Shown: in pieces, positions 1 through 7,096 of the stretch
Numbering within the stretch: the first letter of the stretch is position 1
How the letters are laid out: each line of letters starts with the position of its first letter
Origin: Terriglobia bacterium
GTDB lineage: Bacteria > Acidobacteriota > Terriglobia > Bryobacterales > Bryobacteraceae
Assembly (NCBI GenBank): GCA_020073615.1
Contig: JAIQEX010000040.1
Location: 1-46,973, forward strand
Direction: 5' to 3'
Length of the DNA: 46,973 nt
Notes under the pieces: model-generated
What the model saw: only the letters and a program-made list of their open reading frames with translations
What the model was told of the DNA's origin: nothing
Database searches by the model: none
Program-made: the position numbers and the translations under genes

Positions 1-146
1 GCATAAACAATGCCCTCCTTGAGGCGAGTGATGGAACCGAGATGAGCGTCTGGTTCACTCACTACGTTGACAGGAGGGCGCGCCCCACCGCAATCCGGCA
101 ACAGACGCGGTTGGCGGTGTACGACACGATCATCGCGGCACTTTAA
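1..146 (+). CDS. C-terminal end of an unidentified protein (partial at left edge)
   Basis: An open frame enters from the left edge and ends with TAA at 144-146, giving 47 codons that finish in ...AVYDTIIAAL. About three quarters of its third codon positions are G or C, as expected for coding sequence here. The opposite strand is also open across part of this stretch but has lower GC3. I do not recognise the family. It converges on the SIR2-like fragment that ends at 171. The call rests only on frame openness and codon use. Confidence 0.35.
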   Translation, partial: INNALLEASDGTEMSVWFTHYVDRRARPTAIRQQTRLAVYDTIIAAL

Positions 147-170
147 CTCATCACTGATGCGTACAGCCGC

Positions 171-482
171 TCAGAGTAACTGCTGTTTTGGACAATAGTG
201 GTTCTCGATATCGAATTGCCGAAAAGCCTCCTTGCGCAGGATGGCAAGATCGGTGAGGCCAAGGACTTCTTCAAAAGTTGGGAAGTCATCATTAGTAAGG
301 TCTCTGCGTTTGACATCGATATTAAACATCTTCCGGAAGAATTCGGTCAGCTCCCGGTCCATGAGGGAGCGGCTGTTGCGAAAAGCGGGTGACGAAAAAT
401 ACTCCCAGAACAGTTCGCCTTGAAGGGGCGCGCCCTCGGCTTTCGATGCCCCCGCTCCGAGGAAGATTGCCGTATCGACCAT
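171..482 (-). CDS. SIR2-like NAD-binding domain protein, N-terminal fragment (truncated)
   Basis: This 103-residue frame opens with a hydrophobic strand and the Rossmann-type motif FLGAGASKAEGAPL (about residues 7-20), typical of the first nucleotide-binding loop of SIR2-like domains in bacterial defence proteins. Such proteins are normally several hundred residues long, so this is only the N-terminal quarter or less and lacks the catalytic His region. The ATG at 482 has a clear Shine-Dalgarno (AGGGG, 4 nt upstream) and lies 33 bp after the stop of the AlbA_2 gene, so the two form one transcription unit. The stop is TGA at 171-173. Either the gene is a truncated remnant, or the rest was lost by recombination with the unrelated convergent frame to the left. 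The family call is by motif only. Confidence 0.55.
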   Translation of the reverse strand: MVDTAIFLGAGASKAEGAPLQGELFWEYFSSPAFRNSRSLMDRELTEFFRKMFNIDVKRRDLTNDDFPTFEEVLGLTDLAILRKEAFRQFDIENHYCPKQQLL

Positions 483-515
483 TGTGCCCCTAAACGTCTG
501 AAACAGCCCAGCTAC

Positions 516-1865
516 TCAAAGCAGCGGTCGCAGATCTGCGATATTCGCGGCATATCCGAGATCTCGCAAGAACTGATTGGAAAGGATGGCGACAGGCTCA
601 GCATGGCTCCCGCACCGGGCGGCGTAGTTAAGATCGACCGCTGCATACGCCCTGACGCCTTGTTTTTTGGCCTTGGTCAAGACGGTCGAGGAAAGCGGCG
701 TCGCGCGTTTACGCGGACCGTTCTTTTGATAGAACGCCGAGGCATAGGCGGCCTCTAATCCGCTCGCCCTTTCCAGAAGCGGCAGGGACTCGACGCGCAA
801 TTCCGACAGGATTTGCGCTTCACCGGGATAGTTGAGGTAATTCCAGAATTGGTGCGCCACCTCAATCGTGCAGTCGAGGTTGGTCATCATGTCACAGAGG
901 CTCCAGACTTCGGCAGGGGAGCCGTGGTCCTGAACTTTACACCTAACCTGTGTCACAAAATGGAGTTCGCCGCTGGAGTCGATGGCCCATCGAATCTCAT
1001 AGTCGCGCCAGGCTTCGAGATAGGTGATCTGATACCAGTCGCGGAGGCGATACTCGGTGAACGATGCGCCCAGGCTCCGATCACGGTCATCTACGTTGGC
1101 GGCGAGCTCCGGATACGTTGAGCGGACGATTGAGAAGAGTTTCTGCTCAACGGTAAGATCGAGACGGACGGGCAACGATTCCTCTGGCGTGAGACGAATC
1201 AGCAAGAAGGTTTTCGAGCGCACGCGCGTCCCCTGAGCGGCGCCCTGCTGCGCCAGTGTGACGTAGAGGTTCTGAGTGCCGATGGTGGGTTTTGTTGCCG
1301 GTTCGGCGGGCGCTTGCCCAGGAACCCAACGTGTCGCAAGTAGCGCCTGCAATCGCGCAGCATCAGCCGGACGACTCTCATCCTCGTTACGGATATAGAC
1401 GGGCTGCTCTCCTTTCTTCGTGATCAGGTAGAGGCTGTTACCCTTACGGACACGTACGATGCAGAGATGGCGGCCCGAGCCGTCCTGGAAGGCAACATCG
1501 CGGATTTCGTATGGCGGCGTCGGCGAGATATTGGAGGCAATGCTGCTCGCGATACTGGTTTTGAGTTCCTGACGTTGTGCAGCAAGGCCGACAAGCTGGT
1601 CGGCTCGGCCGCCGGTCTCACTCACCCCGACAAGCAAGAGGCCGCCGAATGTGTTGGCAAAGGCCGCTACTGTCCTCAGCGCGGAGTCGCTCCATGTCGC
1701 CTTGAAATCCAGCAGGTAACCTTCCTGTGTCCGGTCCGTCGGAGATGCGGTCGCGCGAGTGAATGCTTCGACCGCGGCATAAAGCTCCGGATCGCTGATT
1801 GTAGCCAGGTCATCTTTATTGAGGTCAACGTCAACCGGCGTCATAGGGACCGATCCATCAGTCAC
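516..1865 (-). CDS. AlbA_2 (Schlafen-type, divergent AAA_4) putative DNA/RNA-binding protein
   Basis: The protein has 449 residues. Residues about 45-170 show the AlbA_2/Schlafen signature: an acidic-basic strand (YLLDFKATWS), then AFANTFGGLLLVGVSE, then a conserved strand ending in VYIRNEDESRPA. Proteins of this class bind nucleic acid or nucleotides and often occur in phage-defence and regulatory operons. The C-terminal 270 residues are unrecognised. The annotated start is GTG at 1865; an ATG at 1844 (MTPVDVDLNK) is an equally plausible start, and neither has a strong Shine-Dalgarno. The gene is followed 33 bp later by a SIR2-like fragment and preceded 155 bp upstream, on the same strand, by mqsA. 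This suggests a small defence-type operon, which is an inference from context. Confidence 0.7.
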   Translation of the reverse strand: MTDGSVPMTPVDVDLNKDDLATISDPELYAAVEAFTRATASPTDRTQEGYLLDFKATWSDSALRTVAAFANTFGGLLLVGVSETGGRADQLVGLAAQRQELKTSIASSIASNISPTPPYEIRDVAFQDGSGRHLCIVRVRKGNSLYLITKKGEQPVYIRNEDESRPADAARLQALLATRWVPGQAPAEPATKPTIGTQNLYVTLAQQGAAQGTRVRSKTFLLIRLTPEESLPVRLDLTVEQKLFSIVRSTYPELAANVDDRDRSLGASFTEYRLRDWYQITYLEAWRDYEIRWAIDSSGELHFVTQVRCKVQDHGSPAEVWSLCDMMTNLDCTIEVAHQFWNYLNYPGEAQILSELRVESLPLLERASGLEAAYASAFYQKNGPRKRATPLSSTVLTKAKKQGVRAYAAVDLNYAARCGSHAEPVAILSNQFLRDLGYAANIADLRPLL

Positions 1866-2020
1866 TCGTTAATGAAGGCCAACATTTTGATGCTAACATG
1901 TCTTCGCCCCCAAGAATGGTTATGGGACGGAAAATGGCGGTTTGGCGATACTCTACAGGTCGAAGCCTATCTTGCGCTTGGGGGGACAGCCGGGCGAGTA
2001 TACAGCAACCGGGTTGGTGG

Positions 2021-2425
2021 CTATCGCCCGGCCCGGACCTCGTTCAGCAGATTGGGGTGCCGGTCGAGCACCATGAGGAGTTTCACCAGCGCGAGAGGGG
2101 GCTTGGTCTTGCCGTTCTCGTAACGCGAAAACGCATTGGCGCCGCCGCCGAAGATCGCAGCCGCCTGCCGCTGGTCGAGCGCGAGCTTCTTGCGGACGCG
2201 CGCGATGAAGCCGGGATCGACGATGGAGGCGTTCACCTGCTTGTTGAACTCCAGCATCGCCGCGCTGACCCGTTTCGATTCCGCAGCGACGAGGACGCTC
2301 TCCCCGCAGGCCGGGCAGAACTCTCCGCGTACGGCCGGAATCGTGGTCGTTTCGCCTTTGTAGGTGTACGAGATATCGCGCGTGTCCCGCACCAGCTTCC
2401 GCTCGCCGCAGGATGAGTATTTCAT
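2021..2425 (-). CDS. mqsA: MqsA-family antitoxin / transcriptional repressor (orphan)
   Basis: The protein has 134 residues and is close to E. coli MqsA (131 residues) along its whole length. The N-terminal zinc domain keeps Cys6, Cys37 and Cys40, but the usual Cys3 is Tyr, so the four-Cys zinc site is incomplete. The C-terminal XRE-type HTH is well preserved (IFGGGANAFSRYENGK, then LDRHPNLLNEVR). MqsA normally neutralises the RNase MqsR and represses its own operon by binding AACCT-N3-AGGTT palindromes; a near match lies at 2606-2622. The start at 2425 follows AAAGGAG by 7 nt. Reading the frame further upstream to 2596 enters the remnant of mqsR, so the long fused frame is not one protein. 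The antitoxin probably persists as a stand-alone repressor. Confidence 0.88.
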   Translation of the reverse strand: MKYSSCGERKLVRDTRDISYTYKGETTTIPAVRGEFCPACGESVLVAAESKRVSAAMLEFNKQVNASIVDPGFIARVRKKLALDQRQAAAIFGGGANAFSRYENGKTKPPLALVKLLMVLDRHPNLLNEVRAGR

Positions 2426-2451
2426 GGCATTGCTCCTTTCTTCATAGTTCC

Positions 2452-2596
2452 TTGAAAGACGCCAATGATCCCCTCGAAACCGAACCCCAAAGCCGCGCCT
2501 CCGGCGAGCAAGCGCCGAAACGGTGGTGCGGACCTTGCCCGCCGCAAGCATAGTCTTGACTACCGCCAGCTTACAGTGCGGCGTCCGTTTCTCCAC
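2452..2596 (-). pseudogene. mqsR: Remnant of mqsR (RelE-fold mRNA interferase toxin)
   Basis: From the GTG at 2596 the sequence reads MEKRTPH then VRTTVSALA, matching the first 30 residues of MqsR. After that the frame is broken by one base. In the neighbouring frame the similarity resumes as LAGGAALGFGFEGIIGVF, matching the next 17 or so residues, and then stops abruptly. MqsR is about 98 residues, so the C-terminal half, which carries most of the RNase active site, is gone. The remnant ends about 27 bp before the mqsA start, so the ribosome-binding site of mqsA survives. The toxin cannot be functional in this state. Confidence 0.85.
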
Positions 2597-2605
2597 GAGA
2601 CTACG

Positions 2606-2622
2606 TTAACCTACTTGGTTAA
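2606..2622. promoter_or_regulatory. Probable MqsA operator palindrome
   Basis: TTAACCTACTTGGTTAA is an inverted repeat with TTAACC and GGTTAA arms and a 5-nt spacer, 10 bp upstream of the mqsR remnant start. It matches the known E. coli MqsA site (AACCT-N3-AGGTT) at all but one arm position. It therefore probably still serves autoregulation by the orphan MqsA, and may also affect the divergent higBA promoter about 40 bp away. Confidence 0.7.
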
Positions 2623-2646
2623 GTTGCAAAGAAAACTCCTGCGTGC

Positions 2647-2666
2647 TATATCCAATCGGATATAAT
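2647..2666 (+). promoter_or_regulatory. higBA promoter -10 box overlapping a perfect palindrome
   Basis: TATATCC-AATC-GGATATA (2647-2664) is a perfect inverted repeat with 7-nt arms. Its right arm overlaps a consensus -10 hexamer TATAAT at 2661-2666. The higB ATG begins at 2673, only 6 nt after the hexamer, so a transcript from this box would have almost no leader. No convincing -35 is seen at the usual 17-nt distance. The layout fits an autoregulated toxin-antitoxin promoter in which the antitoxin covers the -10 region. Confidence 0.6.
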
Positions 2667-2672
2667 TAGACC

Positions 2673-2999
2673 ATGCGGCCAGTGCGTTTCCTCGGCGACT
2701 CGCTCAAGTGCTTGCGCGACTTCCCTGAGGATCCACGGCACGACGCGGGCTACCAACTGGATAAGGTGCAGCGCGGAGAGCAGCCTGACGATTTCAAGCC
2801 TATGGCCATCATCGGCAAGGGAGTCGAAGAGATTCGCGTGACGGATGACAGTGGCGCCTACCGCGTGATCTACGTGGCCCGGCGCGCGGAGGCCGTGTAC
2901 GTGCTGCACGCTTTCCAGAAGAAGACGCAAGCGACTTCGCAGCGTGATATCGACACCGCCAAGAGGCGATTTGCACAATTGTCGAGAGGTGGAAAATGA
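2673..2999 (+). CDS. higB: HigB-like / Gp49-family type II toxin (RelE/ParE superfamily)
   Basis: The protein has 108 residues and follows the phage-Gp49/HigB pattern: an N-terminal FLGDSLKCLRDFPEDPR helix, then AGYQLDKVQRGEQPDDFKPM, a central strand pair (VEEIRVTDDSGAYRVIYVA) and the closing segment VYVLHAFQKKTQ. Members of this RelE/ParE superfamily cleave mRNA on the ribosome. The toxin gene comes first and overlaps the antitoxin gene by 4 bp (ATGA at 2996-2999), which is the usual higBA order. There is no upstream Shine-Dalgarno and the -10 box sits right before the ATG, so leaderless translation is possible. The pair appears intact. The name is by family resemblance. Confidence 0.8.
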   Translation: MRPVRFLGDSLKCLRDFPEDPRHDAGYQLDKVQRGEQPDDFKPMAIIGKGVEEIRVTDDSGAYRVIYVARRAEAVYVLHAFQKKTQATSQRDIDTAKRRFAQLSRGGK

Positions 3000-3277
3000 G
3001 CAAACCCGAGAGCTACGCCAGCGTTTGGGACGCCATCGCGGACACGCCAGGGCAGGCCGCCAACCTGCGGGCGCGGGCCGAACTGATGCAGCAGATCGCG
3101 GCCTTCGTGAAGCGGCAGGACTGGACGCAGGTCGAGGCGGCGAGCCACTGCGGTGTGACGCAGCCACGGATTAACGATCTGCTCCGTGGCCGGGTCTCGC
3201 GCTTCTCGCTGGACGCGCTGGTGAATATCTCCACGGCGTTGGGCTGCCGCGTGCGGGTCGAAATCGAGGCTGCCTGA
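2996..3277 (+). CDS. higA: HigA-like XRE-family antitoxin (HTH_37 type)
   Basis: The protein has 93 residues. A helix-turn-helix spans about residues 30-80, with recognition segment DWTQVEAASHCGVTQPRIND and the following LLRGRVSRFSLDALVNISTA. The short C-terminal strand (GCRVRVEIEA) is typical of antitoxins paired with Gp49-type toxins. It starts inside the last codons of higB through an ATGA overlap, implying translational coupling. It should bind and neutralise the toxin and repress the operon, probably at the palindrome at 2647-2664. Nothing looks damaged. Confidence 0.82.
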   Translation: MSKPESYASVWDAIADTPGQAANLRARAELMQQIAAFVKRQDWTQVEAASHCGVTQPRINDLLRGRVSRFSLDALVNISTALGCRVRVEIEAA

Positions 3278-3391
3278 GGTAGGCCCCCGGTTCCAGCCCT
3301 ATGTTCCGCACCAAGGAACAAATGGCTCCGCATTGAGGACACACCCCCGTTCCCGCCAAATTAGATTTATCCCTTCTGAACTCAGAATCCT

Positions 3392-3413
3392 AGGAGCCGG
3401 CGCTGCGGCTCCT
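3392..3413. terminator. Stem-loop downstream of higA, weak terminator candidate
   Basis: AGGAGCC (3392-3398) and GGCTCCT (3407-3413) form a perfect 7-bp stem with an 8-nt GC-rich loop, followed by GGTGTTTT. A second small inverted repeat GTTTTG...CAAAAC (3417-3433) follows directly. The T run is short, so Rho-independent termination is plausible but not secure. Apart from these repeats, nothing is seen in the 248-bp gap between higA and the TonB receptor gene. Confidence 0.35.
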
Positions 3414-3525
3414 GGTGTTTTGAATACCAAAACAGGAGCCAGCAATCTGAATTCCCTTGCCCCCTTGCCGCGGTAGTGTTACGCTCCCCACGGTTCCAAG
3501 AGGCTTTGGTTTTGGGAGGATATCC

Positions 3526-6500
3526 ATGAAAGTCAGATACTTCTTGTTGGCAGCGCTCCTGAGCGTCGCGGCTGCGATTGCGCAAGTGGGTGGTACCGGC
3601 ACGATTCAAGGAACGGTAACAGACCCCACCGGCGCCGTAGTGCCCGGTGCTTCGGTCACCGCGACGAACGTGGAAACGGGAGTTCAAACCAGCCGCAAGA
3701 CGACCGATGCCGGGTTCTTCGTGCTGACTCCGCTTCAGCCCGGCGAGTACACGGTCACGGTCACGGCGGCGGGATTTCAAACCCTTACCCAGCAGCACCT
3801 GGAGGTCATCGCCCTGGGAACCGTAGGATTGAATCCGAGTCTGCAGTTGGGAACCTCCAGCCAGTCGATCGTGGTGGCCGACGCGCCACCTGTGCTGCAT
3901 ACCGACGACGCGACGCTCGGTTCGTCCATGGAGAACGCGCTCTATGCGGCGCTTCCCCTGCCCATGAACGGAGTCCCGAGGGATCCCACGCAATTCATCG
4001 CCCTGGTGCCCGGCGTCAATAACGCCTCTACGCAAGCCGCCGGCCCCACCACTGCCTCCTTCAACGGCGGCCAGACGAATCACAACGAAGTCTATCTGGA
4101 AGGGATGCCTCTGACCAGCGCCGGAACGCAAGGCGACACGCGCTATCTGGCGTTCGCCGTCTCGGTGGATGCGGTGGAGCAGTTCCAGGTGGAGACCAAT
4201 GGCGCCAAGGCCCAGTACGAGGGGCAAGGCGTCGAGAACTACGTCATGAAATCGGGAACCAACGCATTCCATGGCGCGGCTTTCGAGTACTTCCGCAACA
4301 CGGCCCTGGACGCACGGGGCTTCTTCCCGGCGGCGCGACCCATTGATCACCAGAACGAATACGGCGGGCTCGTCGGCGGCCCCATCAAGAAGAACAAACT
4401 CTTCTTCTTTACGAATTACGATGGGTACAAATACAACTCGGGATTGCTGAACCCCACCCTGCAGTCGATCCCGACTGCCGCCGAGCGGGTCGGTAATTTC
4501 AGCGAACTTCCGGCCACGCAGATCATTTACGATCCGAAGTCGCAGACCTGCACTGGCGGAGTATGTACGCGCTCGCCGTTCACCGGGAACATTATCCCCC
4601 CGACCAGCCTATCGCCGATCGCGCAATCGCTGCAGTCCTATCTTCCCGCTCCCACCAACGGGAACGTCCAGAATAACTTCCTGCCCAACCTGCCCATCCA
4701 GTTGAGCACGTGGAATGCGACCGGCAAGGTGGATGCCAACCTGTCGGACAGGCATCGGCTGTTTGGCTTCTTCGCCGGGGGCCATTACGCGACCAACTTC
4801 ACCGGCAGCCTCACGCAAACCGCAGCGGCGGGGGTGTTGCCCGAGCCTTACACGCAAGGCCGCATCGTCGCGGAAAACGTCAAAATGGCGCAGATACACG
4901 ATACCTACACCATCAAGCCCACCCTTTTGAACCAATTCAGCTATTCCTTCAACCGCATCTGGATTCCCCTGCAGAACCCGACAGTGGACGGGGCCTATCC
5001 GCAGAAGGCAGGGATCAAGGGCTTGCCGCCAAGCGTAGTTCAGTTGACTTTCCCGGACATTAACTTCACCGGCACCAATTCGCCCGGCGGCTGGCAGGGA
5101 ACCAACGCCCACTTCTTCAACGAAGCCGCCAATACATTCACCGCGCAAGACAATTTGATGTGGGTGAAGGGCCGCCACAATATGGTCTTCGGTTTCCAGT
5201 GGCAGTCGTTGCAGGACAATGAGAACTTCGCGCTGACCGCCTCCTTTAACTTCAACAGCGCCCAAACTCAGGGGTACAATGCCGCGGGATCGCTGCTGAC
5301 TGCCACCGGCAATGCCTACGCCAGCTACCTGCTGGGCGCGGTGAATAGCAGCGGCATCAGCCAGAACGCCATAGGCGAGACCGGCGGCCGCTACAAGGAC
5401 TACGCCGCCTACTTCCAGGACGACTGGAAGGTCAGCTCGCGGCTGACCCTGAACTTGGGCCTTCGCTGGGACCTCATGGGCCCCTTCACCGAAGTGAACA
5501 ACCTGATGTCCTTCTTCGACCCGCTCCTGCCCAATACGGCCGCCGGGGGCCATCTGGGCGGACTCAATTTTGTGGGTAGCGGCCCTAACCATTGCAACTG
5601 CGACACGCCGGTCGCAACTCACTACAAGAATCTCGGTCCTCGCCTGGGAGCGGCGTACCGCCTCAACGACAAGACCGTCCTGAGAGCGGGCTTTGCGATC
5701 ATGTACGTGCACGTGGGCGGCGTGGGCGGGCGCAACAACTCGCGCCAGGGACTCAGCCAGCTTGGTTTCAACGCCACTAACAATGCCACCAGCCCGGGCA
5801 ACAACGCTCCGGCGTATTACTGGGATAGCGGTGTTCCTCCCATCGCCCAAGCCCCGCCGTTCATCAACCCCACTTATGGAACCGGTTTCATCACCGCGAA
5901 TCCCACGGGCGTGCAGAACCCGGTCTACGGCAGTCCGGACATAGGCGGCAAGCCACCGTACTACGAGAACTGGAACTTCGGCATTCAGCGCTCTGTTACC
6001 GCGAACATGACGTTGGGCGTCGCTTACTCCGCCAGTATCGGCAAGTTCCTGGCCGGGCCCGGCAACGGTTCGGGCACGCTGCTCAATATTGCGCCCCTGC
6101 AGTATCTGCGGCTGGGATCGCTGCTCACGGCAACGGCCAACGCCGCCAATATTGCCGCGGCGCAAGCCGTTGTCCCGAACATCGCGCTGCCGTTCCCCAA
6201 CTTTGTGGGAACCATCGGCCAGATGCTACGCCCCTACCCGCAATACGGCACCATTACTGCCCCGTGGTTCGACGTCGGCCAGTCCAATTACCAGGGGCTC
6301 CAGGCTACTCTCAATCGCCGGTTCGCCGGGGGCATGACCTTCTCGGCGGGCTACACGTTCAGCAAGGAACTGGACAACCTGCTGGCTACTACCCGGAACC
6401 CCTTCGACTATTCTCTGGAAAAATCGCGGGGCACCATCGACCACAGGCACGTGTTCCAGGGCACCTTCGCGTACCAATTGCCTTTCGGCGCCGGGCGCGG

Positions 6501-7023
6501 CCTGAACCCGGGCAACGCCGTCACGCGCGCGCTGGTCAGCGGCTGGAATCTTGCCGGAGTCGTCACCTTCGCCAGCGGCGCGCCCCTGGCGCTCACCGGC
6601 TCGGCTTGCAACGCCGGGGGCATTCTGGGCACCTGCATTCCCAACTATAACCCCGCGTTCAACGGAAACGTCCGCATCAACGGCACCTACGGGGACGGCA
6701 ACGTTACCGGATCCTCACCCACCCCGTATCTGGACCGGACCGCGTTCGCCGCACCCGCGGCATACACCTGGGGCAACCTGCCCAGGACCGGCGTCTACGG
6801 CCTCAATGCGCCGTACATTTACTCCATCGATATGAGCGTGCGCCGCGAGTTCGCGATTCACGAGAGAATCAGGCTCGCCATCCAGGGCGATGCGTTCAAC
6901 CTGCTCAATGTGGTTTGCTTCGGAGCGCCCGCGCTCAACCCGGACCAGGCCAGCTTCGGCACGCTGACTTCGCAGGCCAACCAGCCGCGCAAACTCCAGT
7001 TGAACGCCCGCATTACCTTCTGA
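3526..7023 (+). CDS. Oar-like TonB-dependent outer-membrane receptor with carboxypeptidase-regulatory domain
   Basis: The protein has 1165 residues. A signal peptide (MKVRYFLLAALLSVAAAIAQ) is followed by a CarboxypepD_reg-like beta-sandwich at about residues 25-105 (TIQGTVTDPTGAVVPGASVT, GFFVLTPLQPGEYTVTVTA), a plug region to about 250, and a long beta-barrel ending in the aromatic terminus RITF. This architecture is the large Oar/SusC-like receptor family common in Acidobacteria, used for TonB-driven uptake of oligosaccharides or peptides. The start at 3526 has GGGAGGA 5 nt upstream; the frame is open further upstream but without support. It lies 73 bp before L-rhamnose isomerase on the same strand, so import of rhamnose-containing glycans is likely, but the substrate is inferred from neighbours only. 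Confidence 0.88.
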   Translation: MKVRYFLLAALLSVAAAIAQVGGTGTIQGTVTDPTGAVVPGASVTATNVETGVQTSRKTTDAGFFVLTPLQPGEYTVTVTAAGFQTLTQQHLEVIALGTVGLNPSLQLGTSSQSIVVADAPPVLHTDDATLGSSMENALYAALPLPMNGVPRDPTQFIALVPGVNNASTQAAGPTTASFNGGQTNHNEVYLEGMPLTSAGTQGDTRYLAFAVSVDAVEQFQVETNGAKAQYEGQGVENYVMKSGTNAFHGAAFEYFRNTALDARGFFPAARPIDHQNEYGGLVGGPIKKNKLFFFTNYDGYKYNSGLLNPTLQSIPTAAERVGNFSELPATQIIYDPKSQTCTGGVCTRSPFTGNIIPPTSLSPIAQSLQSYLPAPTNGNVQNNFLPNLPIQLSTWNATGKVDANLSDRHRLFGFFAGGHYATNFTGSLTQTAAAGVLPEPYTQGRIVAENVKMAQIHDTYTIKPTLLNQFSYSFNRIWIPLQNPTVDGAYPQKAGIKGLPPSVVQLTFPDINFTGTNSPGGWQGTNAHFFNEAANTFTAQDNLMWVKGRHNMVFGFQWQSLQDNENFALTASFNFNSAQTQGYNAAGSLLTATGNAYASYLLGAVNSSGISQNAIGETGGRYKDYAAYFQDDWKVSSRLTLNLGLRWDLMGPFTEVNNLMSFFDPLLPNTAAGGHLGGLNFVGSGPNHCNCDTPVATHYKNLGPRLGAAYRLNDKTVLRAGFAIMYVHVGGVGGRNNSRQGLSQLGFNATNNATSPGNNAPAYYWDSGVPPIAQAPPFINPTYGTGFITANPTGVQNPVYGSPDIGGKPPYYENWNFGIQRSVTANMTLGVAYSASIGKFLAGPGNGSGTLLNIAPLQYLRLGSLLTATANAANIAAAQAVVPNIALPFPNFVGTIGQMLRPYPQYGTITAPWFDVGQSNYQGLQATLNRRFAGGMTFSAGYTFSKELDNLLATTRNPFDYSLEKSRGTIDHRHVFQGTFAYQLPFGAGRGLNPGNAVTRALVSGWNLAGVVTFASGAPLALTGSACNAGGILGTCIPNYNPAFNGNVRINGTYGDGNVTGSSPTPYLDRTAFAAPAAYTWGNLPRTGVYGLNAPYIYSIDMSVRREFAIHERIRLAIQGDAFNLLNVVCFGAPALNPDQASFGTLTSQANQPRKLQLNARITF

Positions 7024-7034
7024 TTCACGCTACC

Positions 7035-7069
7035 GGCCGGGACCGGCGTTATCGCCGCCTGTCCCGGCC
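7035..7069 (+). terminator. Strong GC stem-loop between the TonB receptor gene and rhaI
   Basis: GGCCGGGAC (7035-7043) pairs perfectly with GTCCCGGCC (7061-7069), and an inner CGGCG/CGCCG stem closes on a TTAT loop. No T tract follows, so it may be a Rho-assisted terminator, an attenuator or an mRNA-stabilising hairpin. It would separate expression of the receptor from the two rhamnose enzymes. Confidence 0.45.
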
Positions 7070-7096
7070 CCGAGTATTCGAATCAATGGTACTCAC

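Noticed and set aside
2426-2596. Long MqsA with a 57-residue N-terminal extension
   Set aside because: The extension is the broken mqsR remnant read in a partly wrong frame; mqsA has its own ribosome-binding site at 2425.
4609-6165. 518-codon open frame antisense to the TonB receptor gene
   Set aside because: Arg/Gly/Val-rich, no recognisable domain; an antisense shadow of a GC-rich gene.
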